Numbered from the stretch's first letter, positions 55,360 through 64,000 are shown. The stretch is 64,000 bases of DNA from Mycolicibacterium sp. YH-1 (GCF_022557175.1 NZ_CP092915.1:6076001-6140000); one strand, 5' to 3'. Notes: generated by a model not told the origin, from the sequence alone. Program-made: numbers and translations.

Positions 55360-56937
55360 ATGAGCCGCTGGAAAACCTGGAGCATGGATTCGAACGCCCC
55401 GGTGCGCGCCGCCTACGTTGTGCCAGCGCTCTTGGGTCTGACCATCGCCGCCATTTCGGCGACCGCCTGGATCAAGAACTTGGCAACCGACGATGCGCTG
55501 TACTACCCGACCGTCGCCAGGAGTATCGCGTCCGGCTTGGGGTCTACATACGACGGTTTTACCCAGACGAATGGCTATCACCCTCTGTGGTGCTGGTTAC
55601 AGATTCCGATTGCCGCATTGACCAGTCCACTCGGAGACATCACGTATCTCTGGTTCGTGAAGCTTCTCGTTGTGATCGTGGCAGCGCTCGCCGTAATCGT
55701 GTGGGGGCAGCTGATCCGTCGGGTGACCGGGTCATCTTGGATGGCAGCCACTTTCGTACTTCTTCTCGGCGCTTACTGGTGGAGCGTCCATACGCTGTAC
55801 AGCGGGATGGAAACCCCGCTCGTCGTGCTGATGATGGGGGTCGCACTGCTACTCGCGCACCGCCTGCTTGAGAACCACTCGACGCGTACTGCAGTTGCGC
55901 TAGGTGTGGCCATGGCGGCAACGCTTCTCGCCCGGCTGGATTCGGTCTTCTTCCTTGGTGTACTTGGCTGCGTGGTCTTGCTCCGACTGCGCAAGAACAT
56001 CAAAGTACTCGCCGCGTGGCTGATCCCGATGGTTTCCCTGCCGCTGCCGTACCTATGGTGGAATTACACTGTATTCGGCAATTTCGTGCCGGTCAGTGGC
56101 ATCAGAAAGTCCGTTTCCACGCTAGACCTCGAAGCACAGCTCAAGATACTGACCGGATTTGCCTCCGGGAAGCTCACGAAACTCACGACAGTCCTGAACC
56201 CTGCCGCGCTGATGCTCGTCGCGCTGGTGGCCATCCTCTTCGTCACCGCAATGTGGTTGAGCCGAAGCGAGATTGGCGAACAAGCCCGCCGGTTGAACCT
56301 GTTGTGGACGGTTCCCGTCGGGGCAGTGCTGCACTTCCTCTACATCGCCACTTTCATGGTGGAAGCCAACGTCTCCTGGTACCAGTACTCGGAGTATCTG
56401 ACACTGTTCCTCGCGATCTCGGTGGCGGTAGCAAGCGTCACCTCATGGCTGCAGGCACGGCGGCTGCCAGAATCCGTGCAATGGTTGCCCTTTGGCGTGG
56501 TCGTCGCCGGTGTGTTGACATCCGTGCTGGCGTTCGCACCCAAGGCATTGCCCGATATCGCCAATGTGCGTTCCTACGAGACCGCTTCGTGGGCGAAAGA
56601 GCACCTGGATTCAGCGGATGTGCGATTTGGGATGTATGACCCCGGCGTATTTCGCTTCGTGTCCGGCTTCAAGACGATGGCGCTCAACGGCTTGGCCAGC
56701 ACACCGGAGGTAACGGCACTCGTTCTGGACGGGAACTGGACCGACATCATCGCCAAGTACAACATCAACTATGTCGTTCAGTTCGTCGCCGAGCAAGATA
56801 TCGCCGCGATCCCCCAGCAATACGTCAAATTCCGCACAGAACCGTTCGAAAAGTACTTGTGGCGATACGACGCCAAGATGCCCGGTCGATTTCTGATCTT
56901 GGATTCCTCGTACCCAGGCATCAATTCACTGATCTAG
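55360..56937 (+). CDS. GT-C-type glycosyltransferase-like membrane protein
   Basis: A 525-residue protein with about ten to eleven membrane helices. The first extracytoplasmic loop has the acidic motif of GT-C enzymes that use polyprenyl-phosphate sugars (NLATDDALYYPTVARSIASGLG, with DD). The last 120 residues are a soluble extracytoplasmic domain. It may transfer a sugar, such as mannose or arabinose, to a cell-envelope glycan. Codon use and GC are lower than in the genes before 55 kb. No close named relative is recognised. Confidence 0.78.
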   Translation: MSRWKTWSMDSNAPVRAAYVVPALLGLTIAAISATAWIKNLATDDALYYPTVARSIASGLGSTYDGFTQTNGYHPLWCWLQIPIAALTSPLGDITYLWFVKLLVVIVAALAVIVWGQLIRRVTGSSWMAATFVLLLGAYWWSVHTLYSGMETPLVVLMMGVALLLAHRLLENHSTRTAVALGVAMAATLLARLDSVFFLGVLGCVVLLRLRKNIKVLAAWLIPMVSLPLPYLWWNYTVFGNFVPVSGIRKSVSTLDLEAQLKILTGFASGKLTKLTTVLNPAALMLVALVAILFVTAMWLSRSEIGEQARRLNLLWTVPVGAVLHFLYIATFMVEANVSWYQYSEYLTLFLAISVAVASVTSWLQARRLPESVQWLPFGVVVAGVLTSVLAFAPKALPDIANVRSYETASWAKEHLDSADVRFGMYDPGVFRFVSGFKTMALNGLASTPEVTALVLDGNWTDIIAKYNINYVVQFVAEQDIAAIPQQYVKFRTEPFEKYLWRYDAKMPGRFLILDSSYPGINSLI

Positions 56938-56941
56938 TGCT

Positions 56942-58228
56942 CTAGTTCAGGTCGGGCGGGAAGTACCACGCCACGCCCCACGCATTCATCAGCACCCCGC
57001 ATCCGACCAGTGCCCAGAACCATTTGCTGGTGTCCTTGTTCACATAGGTCGCAAGCAGGACCAGCAGGCACGGCATGGCATCCAGCATGAAACGGTATCC
57101 GAACTGCACCCAACCGGTGTTGTAGTAGAGCAGCAACGGAACCATCAGCAGCGCAACCGAAATCCACGCGCCCACATTCAGGGTCGTCTTCCTGAACGTG
57201 AACACCAGGAATATCAGCGCGGGGGTCGTGAGCAGGATACTCATTCCGTCGACGTGCGGATGCATCGTTCCCGTCGCCGGCTCCCAGACTGGTCCGGCGA
57301 GAAACATCGACCACAGATTGTGCGGAACGTAGTGCAGGTCAAACTGTCCGTATTTGTCGAGGACAGTACGCAACACGAAATCGACGTTCTGGTCGAAGTA
57401 TCCGAAGTCGGTGGGGTCTCCGAACCTGGCGTAATTGTAGGCCGCCAGCAGCCCGACACTGACGGCCGCCGGAGCCAGCGCGGCAGCGACACGGCGCAGC
57501 ACTACCGAGCGGTCTGTTGTGCCGGTCCCGCGGCTCGCGATCACGCACAATGCGATGAGCAGCGGCGCCATCAGCACCATCGTCGGTCTGCCGAGCATTG
57601 CGATCGCGAGCGCTACACCGGCCCATGTGGTGGCACGGAATTCAACCGCAAGCCACACGGCCAGCAACGCGAACATCAGGGCGCAGACCTGGCCGAGGAA
57701 CCAGACCGAGCCCTGGATCGACATGTACCAGTGCACGGTGCCGAACCCGACCATAAGGGCGAGCAGCACCGCGTGCAGCTGTGTCGCCTGCGACAGTCCG
57801 CGACGGCTCAGTGCCCGGACGATCAAGTACGCCAGTGCCACATTGGCGCCACCGATCGCACATTCGAAGGCCGTGGTGTAGATGTGCTCGACACCGAGAA
57901 GTGCGACCGCCGGAAGCAGCATCAGCGCGGGCAGCGGAGGGAAGGGGACGTACCACTTTCCGCCGCTGCCAGTCAGATCATGCGTCGTCGATGGATTCTC
58001 GATGTTGAGGTGTCCCTGTAGGAATGCATGCGCCAATTCGTCGAACTGTGAGATCGGGGTGTAGTACCGCCCGATCGTGAAGATGGACAACACGTACGCG
58101 CACGTGACCCCGAACGCGAGCAACAGTGCCCGAATCAGGTCACGCTTGATCTCAGCTCTCGCGGGTTTGCTCGAATCTTCTGAGGGCGTGCCCTCGACAT
58201 CGTCCAATGCGGGTTGCCGACCGATCAC
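56942..58228 (-). CDS. GT-C/GT39-type membrane protein
   Basis: A 428-residue integral membrane protein with about ten helices. A first-loop motif with acidic residue (PISQFDELAHAFLQGHLNIENPS) and GKWYVPFPPLPALMLLP recall dolichyl/polyprenyl-phosphate mannosyltransferase-like proteins (GT39/GT87 type). It faces the other GT-C gene with 4 bases between the stops. The reaction is not shown; a membrane-bound sugar transferase for a surface glycan is likely. GTG at 58228 is the start. Confidence 0.75.
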   Translation of the reverse strand: MIGRQPALDDVEGTPSEDSSKPARAEIKRDLIRALLLAFGVTCAYVLSIFTIGRYYTPISQFDELAHAFLQGHLNIENPSTTHDLTGSGGKWYVPFPPLPALMLLPAVALLGVEHIYTTAFECAIGGANVALAYLIVRALSRRGLSQATQLHAVLLALMVGFGTVHWYMSIQGSVWFLGQVCALMFALLAVWLAVEFRATTWAGVALAIAMLGRPTMVLMAPLLIALCVIASRGTGTTDRSVVLRRVAAALAPAAVSVGLLAAYNYARFGDPTDFGYFDQNVDFVLRTVLDKYGQFDLHYVPHNLWSMFLAGPVWEPATGTMHPHVDGMSILLTTPALIFLVFTFRKTTLNVGAWISVALLMVPLLLYYNTGWVQFGYRFMLDAMPCLLVLLATYVNKDTSKWFWALVGCGVLMNAWGVAWYFPPDLN

Positions 58229-58329
58229 CGGCTAATGATGACAGAGATGTGGGCGCACGTGGACTCTCGCGAGAATCGCCGAATCTCCGTGTGATTGGAG
58301 TGGCCGCAGCCACCTACTAGGGTCAAGTT

Positions 58330-59355
58330 ATGGCATCTAACGCTGCGCTGACACGCTGGCGTCCTCTCGCCAGGCAAGCCCTCGATCGACTGCGGTGTGC
58401 GGCGGGGGCACCGGCGTTGGCTCGGCGCCGCAACCGCGGGCGGCTGACCATCCTCATGTTCCACGGCGTCGAACCGAAGCCGCTGACACCGGCCTGCTGG
58501 CATGTGACGGACAGCGATACCTTGCGGCGCCAGCTCGACTACGTTCGTGGGCATTTCACGGTACTGCCCCTCGCCGAGGCCCTGGATCAGATGCAGTCCG
58601 GTCGGCTGCCCGACAATGCGGCGGCATTGACGTTCGATGACGGCACCCGAAATCTGCTGACGCACGCCGCACCGATATTGCGCGACCTTCAGCTACCCGC
58701 CGCAGTTTTCCTGGCCACCGGGCCGATGGGCACGCCGACCACCCTGTGGCCGGATCGGCTCTGGTTGGCCTTCGCCCGCACGACCGCGACGCAGGTCGAC
58801 CTCGGCCCGATCGGGCTGGGAGTCATGCCCCTGAGTTCTGATGCCGATCGAGAGACGAGCTACGCATCGGCGGTGCACCGATTCAAGGAGCTGCCCGACG
58901 CGCAACGTTCGGAAAGGCTCGATGATCTCGTCACGGCACTGGGTCAATCGGAGTGCACCGATCCCGGCCCGTTTCAACTTCTCTCCTGGGACGAGGCCGA
59001 CGCACTCGCTGACGATGGGTTGATCAGTCTGCACCCGCACACTGCGACCCATCCGATTCTGTCACGCTGCCACGACGACAAGGTCGACGTCGAGATCACC
59101 GAGTCCTGTGCCGCTGTCGGTCAGGCAGTCGGCAGTCCACCTCGAATCTTCGCCTATCCCAACGGTCGCGCGCAGGACTTCGACGACAGAGCCAAGTCGG
59201 CGCTACTCCGCTGCGGTGTGCGATGGGCGTTGTCTACGTCATACGGATTCGCCGATGCAGGCGACGATCCGCTGGCGCTCCCGCGCGTACCGATCGGCAG
59301 TGACCTTTCGTGGCCGGCATTCAAACTCTTGGTGTCCGGCCATCCGCTCGGCTGA
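58330..59355 (+). CDS. polysaccharide deacetylase (CE4) family protein
   Basis: A 341-residue NodB-homology protein. The metal/catalytic motifs are LTFDDGTRN (Asp-Asp pair), HPHTATHP (H-x3-H variant) and the C-terminal FAYPNGRAQDFDD. It begins with a basic, non-cleavable head and GRLTILMFHGVEPK, typical of CE4 proteins in glycan clusters. It should remove N- or O-acetyl groups from a polysaccharide. It is divergent from the GT-C gene at 56942 with 101 bases between. Confidence 0.9.
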   Translation: MASNAALTRWRPLARQALDRLRCAAGAPALARRRNRGRLTILMFHGVEPKPLTPACWHVTDSDTLRRQLDYVRGHFTVLPLAEALDQMQSGRLPDNAAALTFDDGTRNLLTHAAPILRDLQLPAAVFLATGPMGTPTTLWPDRLWLAFARTTATQVDLGPIGLGVMPLSSDADRETSYASAVHRFKELPDAQRSERLDDLVTALGQSECTDPGPFQLLSWDEADALADDGLISLHPHTATHPILSRCHDDKVDVEITESCAAVGQAVGSPPRIFAYPNGRAQDFDDRAKSALLRCGVRWALSTSYGFADAGDDPLALPRVPIGSDLSWPAFKLLVSGHPLG

Positions 59356-59363
59356 CGGCTGGG

Positions 59364-60785
59364 TCATTCGAGGACCTGCAACCGGTTATAGGGCAGCCCC
59401 GGCAGGCTGTCGTAGTCCCAGCGCAACCCAGCTTGTTGGTAGGTGCTGCCGATCGACGCTGCCGTGGCGCCGGGGTTCATTTCGAAGCTGATGCTCAGCG
59501 GCGCACCGCCCTTATCAACGATGAAAGCACCGTAGGTCTGCAGCGCACGCCCGACGGCCCGCACCGCGGGTGTCAGGTTCAGCGCTTCGAGATCGACAGC
59601 AGGATCGAGTCGGACACGGGCGCCTTCCGGTATGCAGTCCGCACGATCGGAGTCTCCATCTGTCTTGATGGCCGGCGGACGGAAGTCCGTCCGACATGCA
59701 TTGTCGGTCTGCAGCGCCAGTGCATGCGGGATCTCGCCAGCCGCGATCTCGGCAATTCTGATCACCCCGCCGAGCCGCGATGCGCCCGATGCGGTTCCGG
59801 CACCGGTGCCGCCCCACCCGGAACCCGCGAGGTTGTGGACGGCCCCCCAACCGGCCGTCCACGTCCCACCGACGAGCCGACCCTGCCAGAACTCGTAGGT
59901 CCGCTGGGCGGCCTCGTCGACCACAACCATGGCGCCGTCTGAACCCGGGCTGGGCTTTGCGCCGGTCGGGATCGGCACCTGGAAGCCCTTCAACGGGCAC
60001 GGTCCCCAGTTGGTGACGGTGCAAGTCACGGTGTACCTCGGCGTCGTTGAGTTGGCGGTGTAGACCGGAACACCAAACGCAACGAGGTTGGCGTACAAGG
60101 CGTTGTCCCGAGACATCCGGGCGACCATCGCCGCGCTTTTCGGGTCAATTTGGGCATTCCGGGAAATCGGAGTCCGGAACGGGCTGGTAGCGCTGAAAGG
60201 AATGCTTGCCGTCGCGCCGGACCCATCGGGTGGCGTGGTGGTCGTCGGCGTGGTCGTCGTCGGCGTGGTCGTCGTCGGCGTGGTGGTCGTCGGCGTGGTG
60301 GTAACGACGCTGGAGACAGCCTCGACGGTGTCCACCATCAGGTTTCGGTCGCACACGCCGCTCACCGCAAGATCGTTGCCGAATCCGATACCCAGCTGCT
60401 GTGGGCCACTCGGAATGGCGATGTTCGCGGTGTAGTCCGTCCACTTGGTGGCAGTGACATTGAAGCCGGCGACGCTCTTCCCTGCGACGTACACAGTCAT
60501 TCGCGGTGCCCCCAGACACTGGGTGCCTCTGGCGCGAATCACCACCTTCGACACGGAGTCCGGTTCCAGCCCGATCGAGGCGGTGCCGTTGCGAGTTAGT
60601 CGCAACGCGCTTCCGCCGGTGGCTGTCGAATCGGTGACGACGGAACCGCTACTCACCGGTAGCACCGTAAAGGTATCGGCCTCCAAAGGGGTTGCCGCAG
60701 TGGCCGTGCCGGGGTACTGAACGGCAACCACGACAGCGACAGTCAGCGAAAGCAGCGCGAGAAATCGGGCAATCAACACAGGCAC
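59364..60785 (-). CDS. secreted protein with CBM60-like module, TTTP linker and unknown domain
   Basis: A 473-residue exported protein. Signal peptide at 1-30 (LIARFLALLSLTVAVVVAVQ, cleavage near TATAA). Residues 35-160 resemble calcium-dependent carbohydrate-binding modules (RNGTASIGLEPDSVSKVVIRARG ... GVCDRNLMVDTVEAV). A VTTTPTTTTP-repeat linker follows (about 162-190). The C-terminal 280 residues form a domain that I cannot name; it has WQGRLVGGTWTAGWGAVHNL and a CRTDFRPPA motif with paired cysteines. GTG 60785 or the GTG two codons later could be the start. It may bind the surface polysaccharide handled by the neighbours. Confidence 0.75.
   Translation of the reverse strand: MPVLIARFLALLSLTVAVVVAVQYPGTATAATPLEADTFTVLPVSSGSVVTDSTATGGSALRLTRNGTASIGLEPDSVSKVVIRARGTQCLGAPRMTVYVAGKSVAGFNVTATKWTDYTANIAIPSGPQQLGIGFGNDLAVSGVCDRNLMVDTVEAVSSVVTTTPTTTTPTTTTPTTTTPTTTTPPDGSGATASIPFSATSPFRTPISRNAQIDPKSAAMVARMSRDNALYANLVAFGVPVYTANSTTPRYTVTCTVTNWGPCPLKGFQVPIPTGAKPSPGSDGAMVVVDEAAQRTYEFWQGRLVGGTWTAGWGAVHNLAGSGWGGTGAGTASGASRLGGVIRIAEIAAGEIPHALALQTDNACRTDFRPPAIKTDGDSDRADCIPEGARVRLDPAVDLEALNLTPAVRAVGRALQTYGAFIVDKGGAPLSISFEMNPGATAASIGSTYQQAGLRWDYDSLPGLPYNRLQVLE
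60232..60306. repeat. five 15-base tandem repeats encoding the TTTP linker
   Basis: Units of GGCGTGGTSGTCGTC begin at 60232, 60247, 60262, 60277 and 60292, the last degenerate. They encode the threonine-proline linker of the secreted protein on the minus strand. Such repeats change length easily by slippage in steps of five residues. Confidence 0.85.
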
Positions 60786-61353
60786 TCCCCAGCGAAGTAG
60801 CGGCGTCCTTCTAGTCGAGACTCAGCTTTCACTTAAGCCACTTCGTTAACAACAGCCCCTGGACATCACTTCGGTAACAACAAACGACACCTGATCGCGG
60901 TATGGCGATCAGACATCAGCGCGCCCCACGCGCGCACTGGCGCTCAATTTCACCTAAAGATGGAGTTCTCGCAAAGTGCGAATAATTCACCAAAGATGAC
61001 AAATGTTGACGAGTTCACCGCGATTAGCGCTAGCCAGGAGGCAAGATACGACCATTCAGTTTCACTTTTCAGACCTCATGCCCGCAGGATTCGACACAAA
61101 CTGCGGCTAAGCAACAACCGACTGCGCGTTTGCTACTGCCGCCCGAAACAGCCGCCCGAGCACGCCACACCGCCGAATAAGTGCAGGTGAATCGGCCTCG
61201 CATGCGGGTGTCGAGCTGCCCTGTGGCCGCTACTCGTCACAATAACCAGTTCGCCGGCTCCGATCGAGATCTAGCTAACGTTGCGGCCATGACGCATGGC
61301 AACATACAGTCGGGGCCAAATGGTTCACAGGTTGACAACGCGGGAGTGAGTTC
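60786..61353. other. 568-base intergenic region, low GC, with direct repeats
   Basis: It contains a pair of 16-base direct repeats, CACTTCGTTAACAACA (60839-60854) and CACTTCGGTAACAACA (60867-60882), 28 bases apart and 54-98 bases before the secreted gene on the minus strand. The rest is AT-richer than the genes and includes a small dyad TAGCGCTA near 61024. A 76-codon reading frame at 60960-61190 has no protein-like features. I see no RNA gene. Confidence 0.5.
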
Positions 61354-62124
61354 TTGAGAGATACTTTGCGACGGTTCGTACGTGCGAACGTGGCCCTGAG
61401 CGACCGCCTCGCCCCGAAGGTCATCCACACGTCGCACGCGTACACGCGCTACACGAACGCCGGAACTGCACTGCTCGAGCGCGGGCCCGCGACCGTCCTG
61501 GACGTCGGGGCCGGTCGGCAGTGGCATTTTCCGCCGTCATTGAAGAAGCCCGGCATGAACCTCATCGGGTTCGATATCGACATCGCAGAAATGTCGGACA
61601 ACGCCCTCCTTGATCGGAAGGTGTCGGGTGATGCCTGCCAGGGCCTAGGCGTTCCCGATCAATCTGTGGACCTGATAATGGGGCGCGCTGTCATTGAGCA
61701 CCTACACGACACCGAATCGTTCCTGATAGGTGCAAATGCCGCTCTTCGCGAGAACGGCCACCTCATCATCACCTTTCCGAACAAGCACGCACCGTTTGCG
61801 GTCTTGAACCGAATACTGCCTCGACGCGCGGCAAAGTGGCTCCTCACCCACCTAGTGCCCGGCTCATCCGGAACTCTTGGATTCGAGGCCTTTTACGATC
61901 GGGCAAGTTATCGCGAGTTCAAGCAGGGACTGATTGACGCGGGATTCGACATCGAAGAAGAGTACGTAAGCTATTTCTCCAGCTGGTATTATTTCCAGTT
62001 TTTTGTGCCACTATTTATCGTGGGCCTGGCGCTTGACTCTCTGTTCTACGCGTTAAAGAGGCCGCGCTTTGCCGCGTACTTGACGTTTGTCGGCAGAAAA
62101 CCAGCTCGAGCCGCCTTGAGCTGA
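61354..62124 (+). CDS. SAM-dependent methyltransferase
   Basis: A 256-residue class I methyltransferase. The SAM-binding motif I is TVLDVGAGRQWHFPP, motif II/post-I is IGFDIDIAEM and motif IV is VDLIMGRAVIEHLHD. The C-terminal part has a hydrophobic segment (FFVPLFIVGLALDSLFYAL), so it may sit at the membrane. TTG at 61354 has GGGAG upstream. Its place among glycosyltransferase and deacetylase genes suggests methylation of a surface sugar, which is inference. Confidence 0.88.
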   Translation: MRDTLRRFVRANVALSDRLAPKVIHTSHAYTRYTNAGTALLERGPATVLDVGAGRQWHFPPSLKKPGMNLIGFDIDIAEMSDNALLDRKVSGDACQGLGVPDQSVDLIMGRAVIEHLHDTESFLIGANAALRENGHLIITFPNKHAPFAVLNRILPRRAAKWLLTHLVPGSSGTLGFEAFYDRASYREFKQGLIDAGFDIEEEYVSYFSSWYYFQFFVPLFIVGLALDSLFYALKRPRFAAYLTFVGRKPARAALS

Positions 62125-62389
62125 AATCGGCTCTCGCGCAAAGGAATCTACGCGCGCCGTGCGGCCACGTCACGGATCGAACGCAGGTTCCTGACTGCGC
62201 GATACCTTGGCACCTCGACAATCAGCGATCACCCTTCGACTGTACGATATAGTGCCTGACCACGTGATATACCTTGCGTTTTACGCGGATCCAGACCGAC
62301 GACCCCTCATTTGCCATCGACCACCACCAGATGGCCGTGACAACTACTCCTCCGGGCACTGGCATGTGCCACCGGAAAGGGAGCGAGCG
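62125..62389. other. 265-base intergenic region before the zinc-ribbon gene
   Basis: No gene is supported. It is AT-richer in the middle (around TACGATATAGTGCC near 62241-62255 and GTGATATACC further on), which may hold a promoter for the next gene. Only weak reading frames cross it. Confidence 0.35.
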
Positions 62390-63226
62390 ATGCAGACTTG
62401 CGCCAACGGGCATCAAAACCCCGAGAACCAGCCGTTCTGCGGGGAGTGCGGCTCGTCGACGCAGACATCCGTGGCAATCTGCCCGAACGGCCACACAGTG
62501 CCGTTGCGACAGAAGTTCTGCGGACAGTGCGGGGCCCCCGCCGCCTCTCCACTGGCCGGGTCGACACAGTCATCCTCAGGCCGTTGGACCACGGACCCCT
62601 ACGACCGTCACCAGTATCGGTACTGGGACGGCTCGAAGTGGACGGCACACGTCGGCGACGTCGGAAGCCTGGGAGTCGATCCACCACCTATTCGCACCAT
62701 GTCCCGCTCCGACCGATGGATCGGTGCGATCGCGGGCGTCGTGACGGTTGTGTTGTTGGTCGGCGCCATCAGCGCGATCCTGACTCGCTACGCGCCAGAC
62801 ACCGCGCAGGACCAGACAGCCGCCCAGGCAATGAGCAGTGTCGCCGTCGAGCCGCCCGCCCCGGCGATCAGTAGTGCCGCCGTCGAGCCACCCGCGCCGG
62901 ACATCAACGCCGCGCCCCCACCACCGGACAACCCGTGGCCGGTGGCGGTGGTCGGCACGCCCTGCCATCCCGAAAGCAGCAACTCGGTCGCCGTCGACGG
63001 TTCGATCACGTACTGCGTCAACCTCTGGGCTACCAACACCTACTTGTGGTCGCTGGTTCCAGATCAGGGAGTGGTGACCAATCAGGCGGCAGCCGGCACC
63101 AACCCGTCAGTCGCCCTGTGCATCGCCCAGACAGGCCGCTCCGCTGATGACTGCGCCGAATACCTATCGCGTCCCAGCACCCCCGGGGACGGCGCGGCAC
63201 CCCCCGCGGCCCCCGCGGCCCCCTGA
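62390..63226 (+). CDS. zinc-ribbon, DUF2510 membrane protein
   Basis: A 278-residue protein. Two zinc ribbons stand at the start (CANGHQNPENQPFCGECG and CPNGHTVPLRQKFCGQCG), followed by a DUF2510 motif (GRWTTDPYDRHQYRYWDGSKW), one membrane helix (about 105-127) and a Pro/Ala-rich extracytoplasmic part with two to four cysteines. DUF2510 modules are common in actinobacterial membrane proteins and are thought to mediate contacts. ATG 62390 is preceded by AAAGGGAG. Function unknown. Confidence 0.8.
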   Translation: MQTCANGHQNPENQPFCGECGSSTQTSVAICPNGHTVPLRQKFCGQCGAPAASPLAGSTQSSSGRWTTDPYDRHQYRYWDGSKWTAHVGDVGSLGVDPPPIRTMSRSDRWIGAIAGVVTVVLLVGAISAILTRYAPDTAQDQTAAQAMSSVAVEPPAPAISSAAVEPPAPDINAAPPPPDNPWPVAVVGTPCHPESSNSVAVDGSITYCVNLWATNTYLWSLVPDQGVVTNQAAAGTNPSVALCIAQTGRSADDCAEYLSRPSTPGDGAAPPAAPAAP

Positions 63227-63263
63227 CAGGGGATCGGGAACTCGCGCCGGAAAGTCGGCTACC

Positions 63264-64000
63264 TCAACGGGATTCGTCGATCACCTCGCTGTAGAGACCA
63301 CCCAATCGGGCAACCCACGCCGGCAGTGAGTAGTTCTCCTCGGCCATCGCCCGAGCCCGCACACCACAATCTCGGGCGAATTCGGTGTCTCCGATCGTGC
63401 TCACCAACGCCTCGACAAGGGCGTCGACGTCTCGCAGCGGTACCAACCTGCCGTTGACGCGGTCTTTGACGATCTCGCGTGTCCCGCCGGCGTCGGCCGC
63501 GACTACCGGTAGTCCGCAGGCACCGGCCTCGATGAGCGCTGTCGGCAACGCCTCGTCCACCGAGGCCGAGACCACGCCGTCCACGGACCGCAGAATCTGT
63601 GGCACGTCCTCGCGGCGGCCGAGAAACTCGATCGAATCACCAAGCCCACCCTCAAGCACCTGCTGCTCGAGGGCTGGGCGGGTCGGCCCATCGCCGACGA
63701 TCAGCAGGCGCGCATCGGGGAACGCTTCCACGACACGCTGCCAGGCGGCAATGAGATCCGTGTGGTTCTTGTCCGGACGCAGTGCAGCGACGACCGCCCA
63801 CACCGGCGACGACTGTGGCTGTTGATCCCGTCGGCCTCGGTAGCGCGCGAGGTCCACACCATTGGGAATGACCCGCCACGTCTGTCGAGCCGGCCCGTAC
63901 CTATGCGCGTACACGTCGTGAATGTGTTGAGAGACAAAGGCCAATCGGCCCATCCGCGCGGGGATCCGAACCGATAGCCGCTCCTTGAGCCGCCCCGCCC
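63264..64000 (-). CDS. GT4-family glycosyltransferase (5' end beyond the window)
   Basis: The C-terminal 245 residues or so of a GT-B glycosyltransferase. The donor-binding half is clear: VIPNGVDLARY, VAALRPDKNHTDLIAAW, LLIVGDGPTRPALEQQ, SASVDEALPTALIEAGACGLPVVAADAGGTREIV (with the family E-x7-E region) and a C-terminal closing helix. The frame stays open across the right edge, so the N-terminal acceptor domain is outside. It probably adds a sugar to the surface glycan made by this region. Confidence 0.9.
   Translation of the reverse strand, partial: AGRLKERLSVRIPARMGRLAFVSQHIHDVYAHRYGPARQTWRVIPNGVDLARYRGRRDQQPQSSPVWAVVAALRPDKNHTDLIAAWQRVVEAFPDARLLIVGDGPTRPALEQQVLEGGLGDSIEFLGRREDVPQILRSVDGVVSASVDEALPTALIEAGACGLPVVAADAGGTREIVKDRVNGRLVPLRDVDALVEALVSTIGDTEFARDCGVRARAMAEENYSLPAWVARLGGLYSEVIDESR

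Noticed and set aside
60232..60306. Tandem 15-base repeats considered as a CRISPR or VNTR element
   Set aside because: Repeats are in frame, contiguous without spacers and encode a Thr-Pro linker; not CRISPR.
60960..61190. 76-codon plus-strand reading frame
   Set aside because: Composition looks like translated intergenic DNA (many Arg, Asn, Pro and no hydrophobic core), no ribosome-binding site, no family resemblance.
62207..62389. Longer N-terminus for the zinc-ribbon protein
   Set aside because: The upstream part has no protein-like pattern and the ATG at 62390 has a good ribosome-binding site directly before the zinc ribbon.

Overview
The window looks like chromosomal DNA from a fast-growing mycobacterium (Mycolicibacterium type). 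It is high-GC, makes frequent use of GTG/TTG starts and 4-base ATGA overlaps, and carries an ordered set of genes known from Mycobacterium tuberculosis H37Rv: the Rv0357c-Rv0365c block (purA, Rv0358, Rv0359, Rv0360c, Rv0361, fba, DedA, GH76), the Rv0380c-Rv0384c block (TrmH-type methyltransferase, lipoprotein, TtfA, ClpB) and the metZ-rhodanese-purT group (Rv0391-Rv0389). There are no rRNA or tRNA genes, CRISPR arrays or insertion sequences that I can see. One DUF222/HNH gene of the mycobacterial 13E12 repeat type is present.

Layout. 1-4.1 kb: a tightly overlapped minus-strand operon (UBP-type zinc finger, a PurT homologue with damaged active-site positions, a membrane protein, rhodanese, metZ, a small protein). 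4.1-17 kb: accessory genes (CPA1 antiporter; MarR regulator with a divergent MMPL transporter; DUF222/HNH; cytochrome P450 with its ferredoxin; membrane protein; large LAL/LuxR regulator; secreted protein with four cadherin-like domains). 17-26 kb: the conserved purA-fba-DedA core, with a zinc exporter (ZitA-like) and its inverted-repeat operator inserted. 26-32.3 kb: a catabolic module (F420 LLM oxidoreductase, DapB-fold dehydrogenase, Rieske oxygenase, TetR and IclR regulators, 3-oxoacid CoA-transferase). 32.3-40 kb: the conserved GH76-TrmH-lipoprotein-TtfA-ClpB block, with an HspR-type operator overlapping an ECF-type promoter in front of clpB, and a divergent CYTH protein. 40-51 kb: a molybdenum hydroxylase locus (hydrolase fold without a nucleophile, unknown protein, HxlR regulator, FAD subunit, fused 2Fe-2S/Mo subunit, ABM-domain membrane protein), then a lipoprotein multicopper oxidase fused to a beta-propeller-like domain, and an alpha/beta hydrolase. 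51.6-55.2 kb: two diguanylate-cyclase-type genes, one an internal duplication (membrane-GGDEF-membrane-GGDEF). 55.3-64 kb: a lower-GC surface-glycan region (two GT-C transferase-like membrane proteins, polysaccharide deacetylase, secreted carbohydrate-binding protein, methyltransferase, zinc-ribbon membrane protein, GT4 glycosyltransferase cut by the window end).

The best candidates for something not already described are the tandem-duplicated membrane GGDEF protein lying next to a surface-glycan cluster, the multicopper oxidase/propeller fusion, the PurT homologue and hydrolase that have kept their fold but lost catalytic residues, and the five AGGTAG boxes in front of the cadherin-like secreted protein. 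All family assignments were made by eye from motifs; no database search was run.
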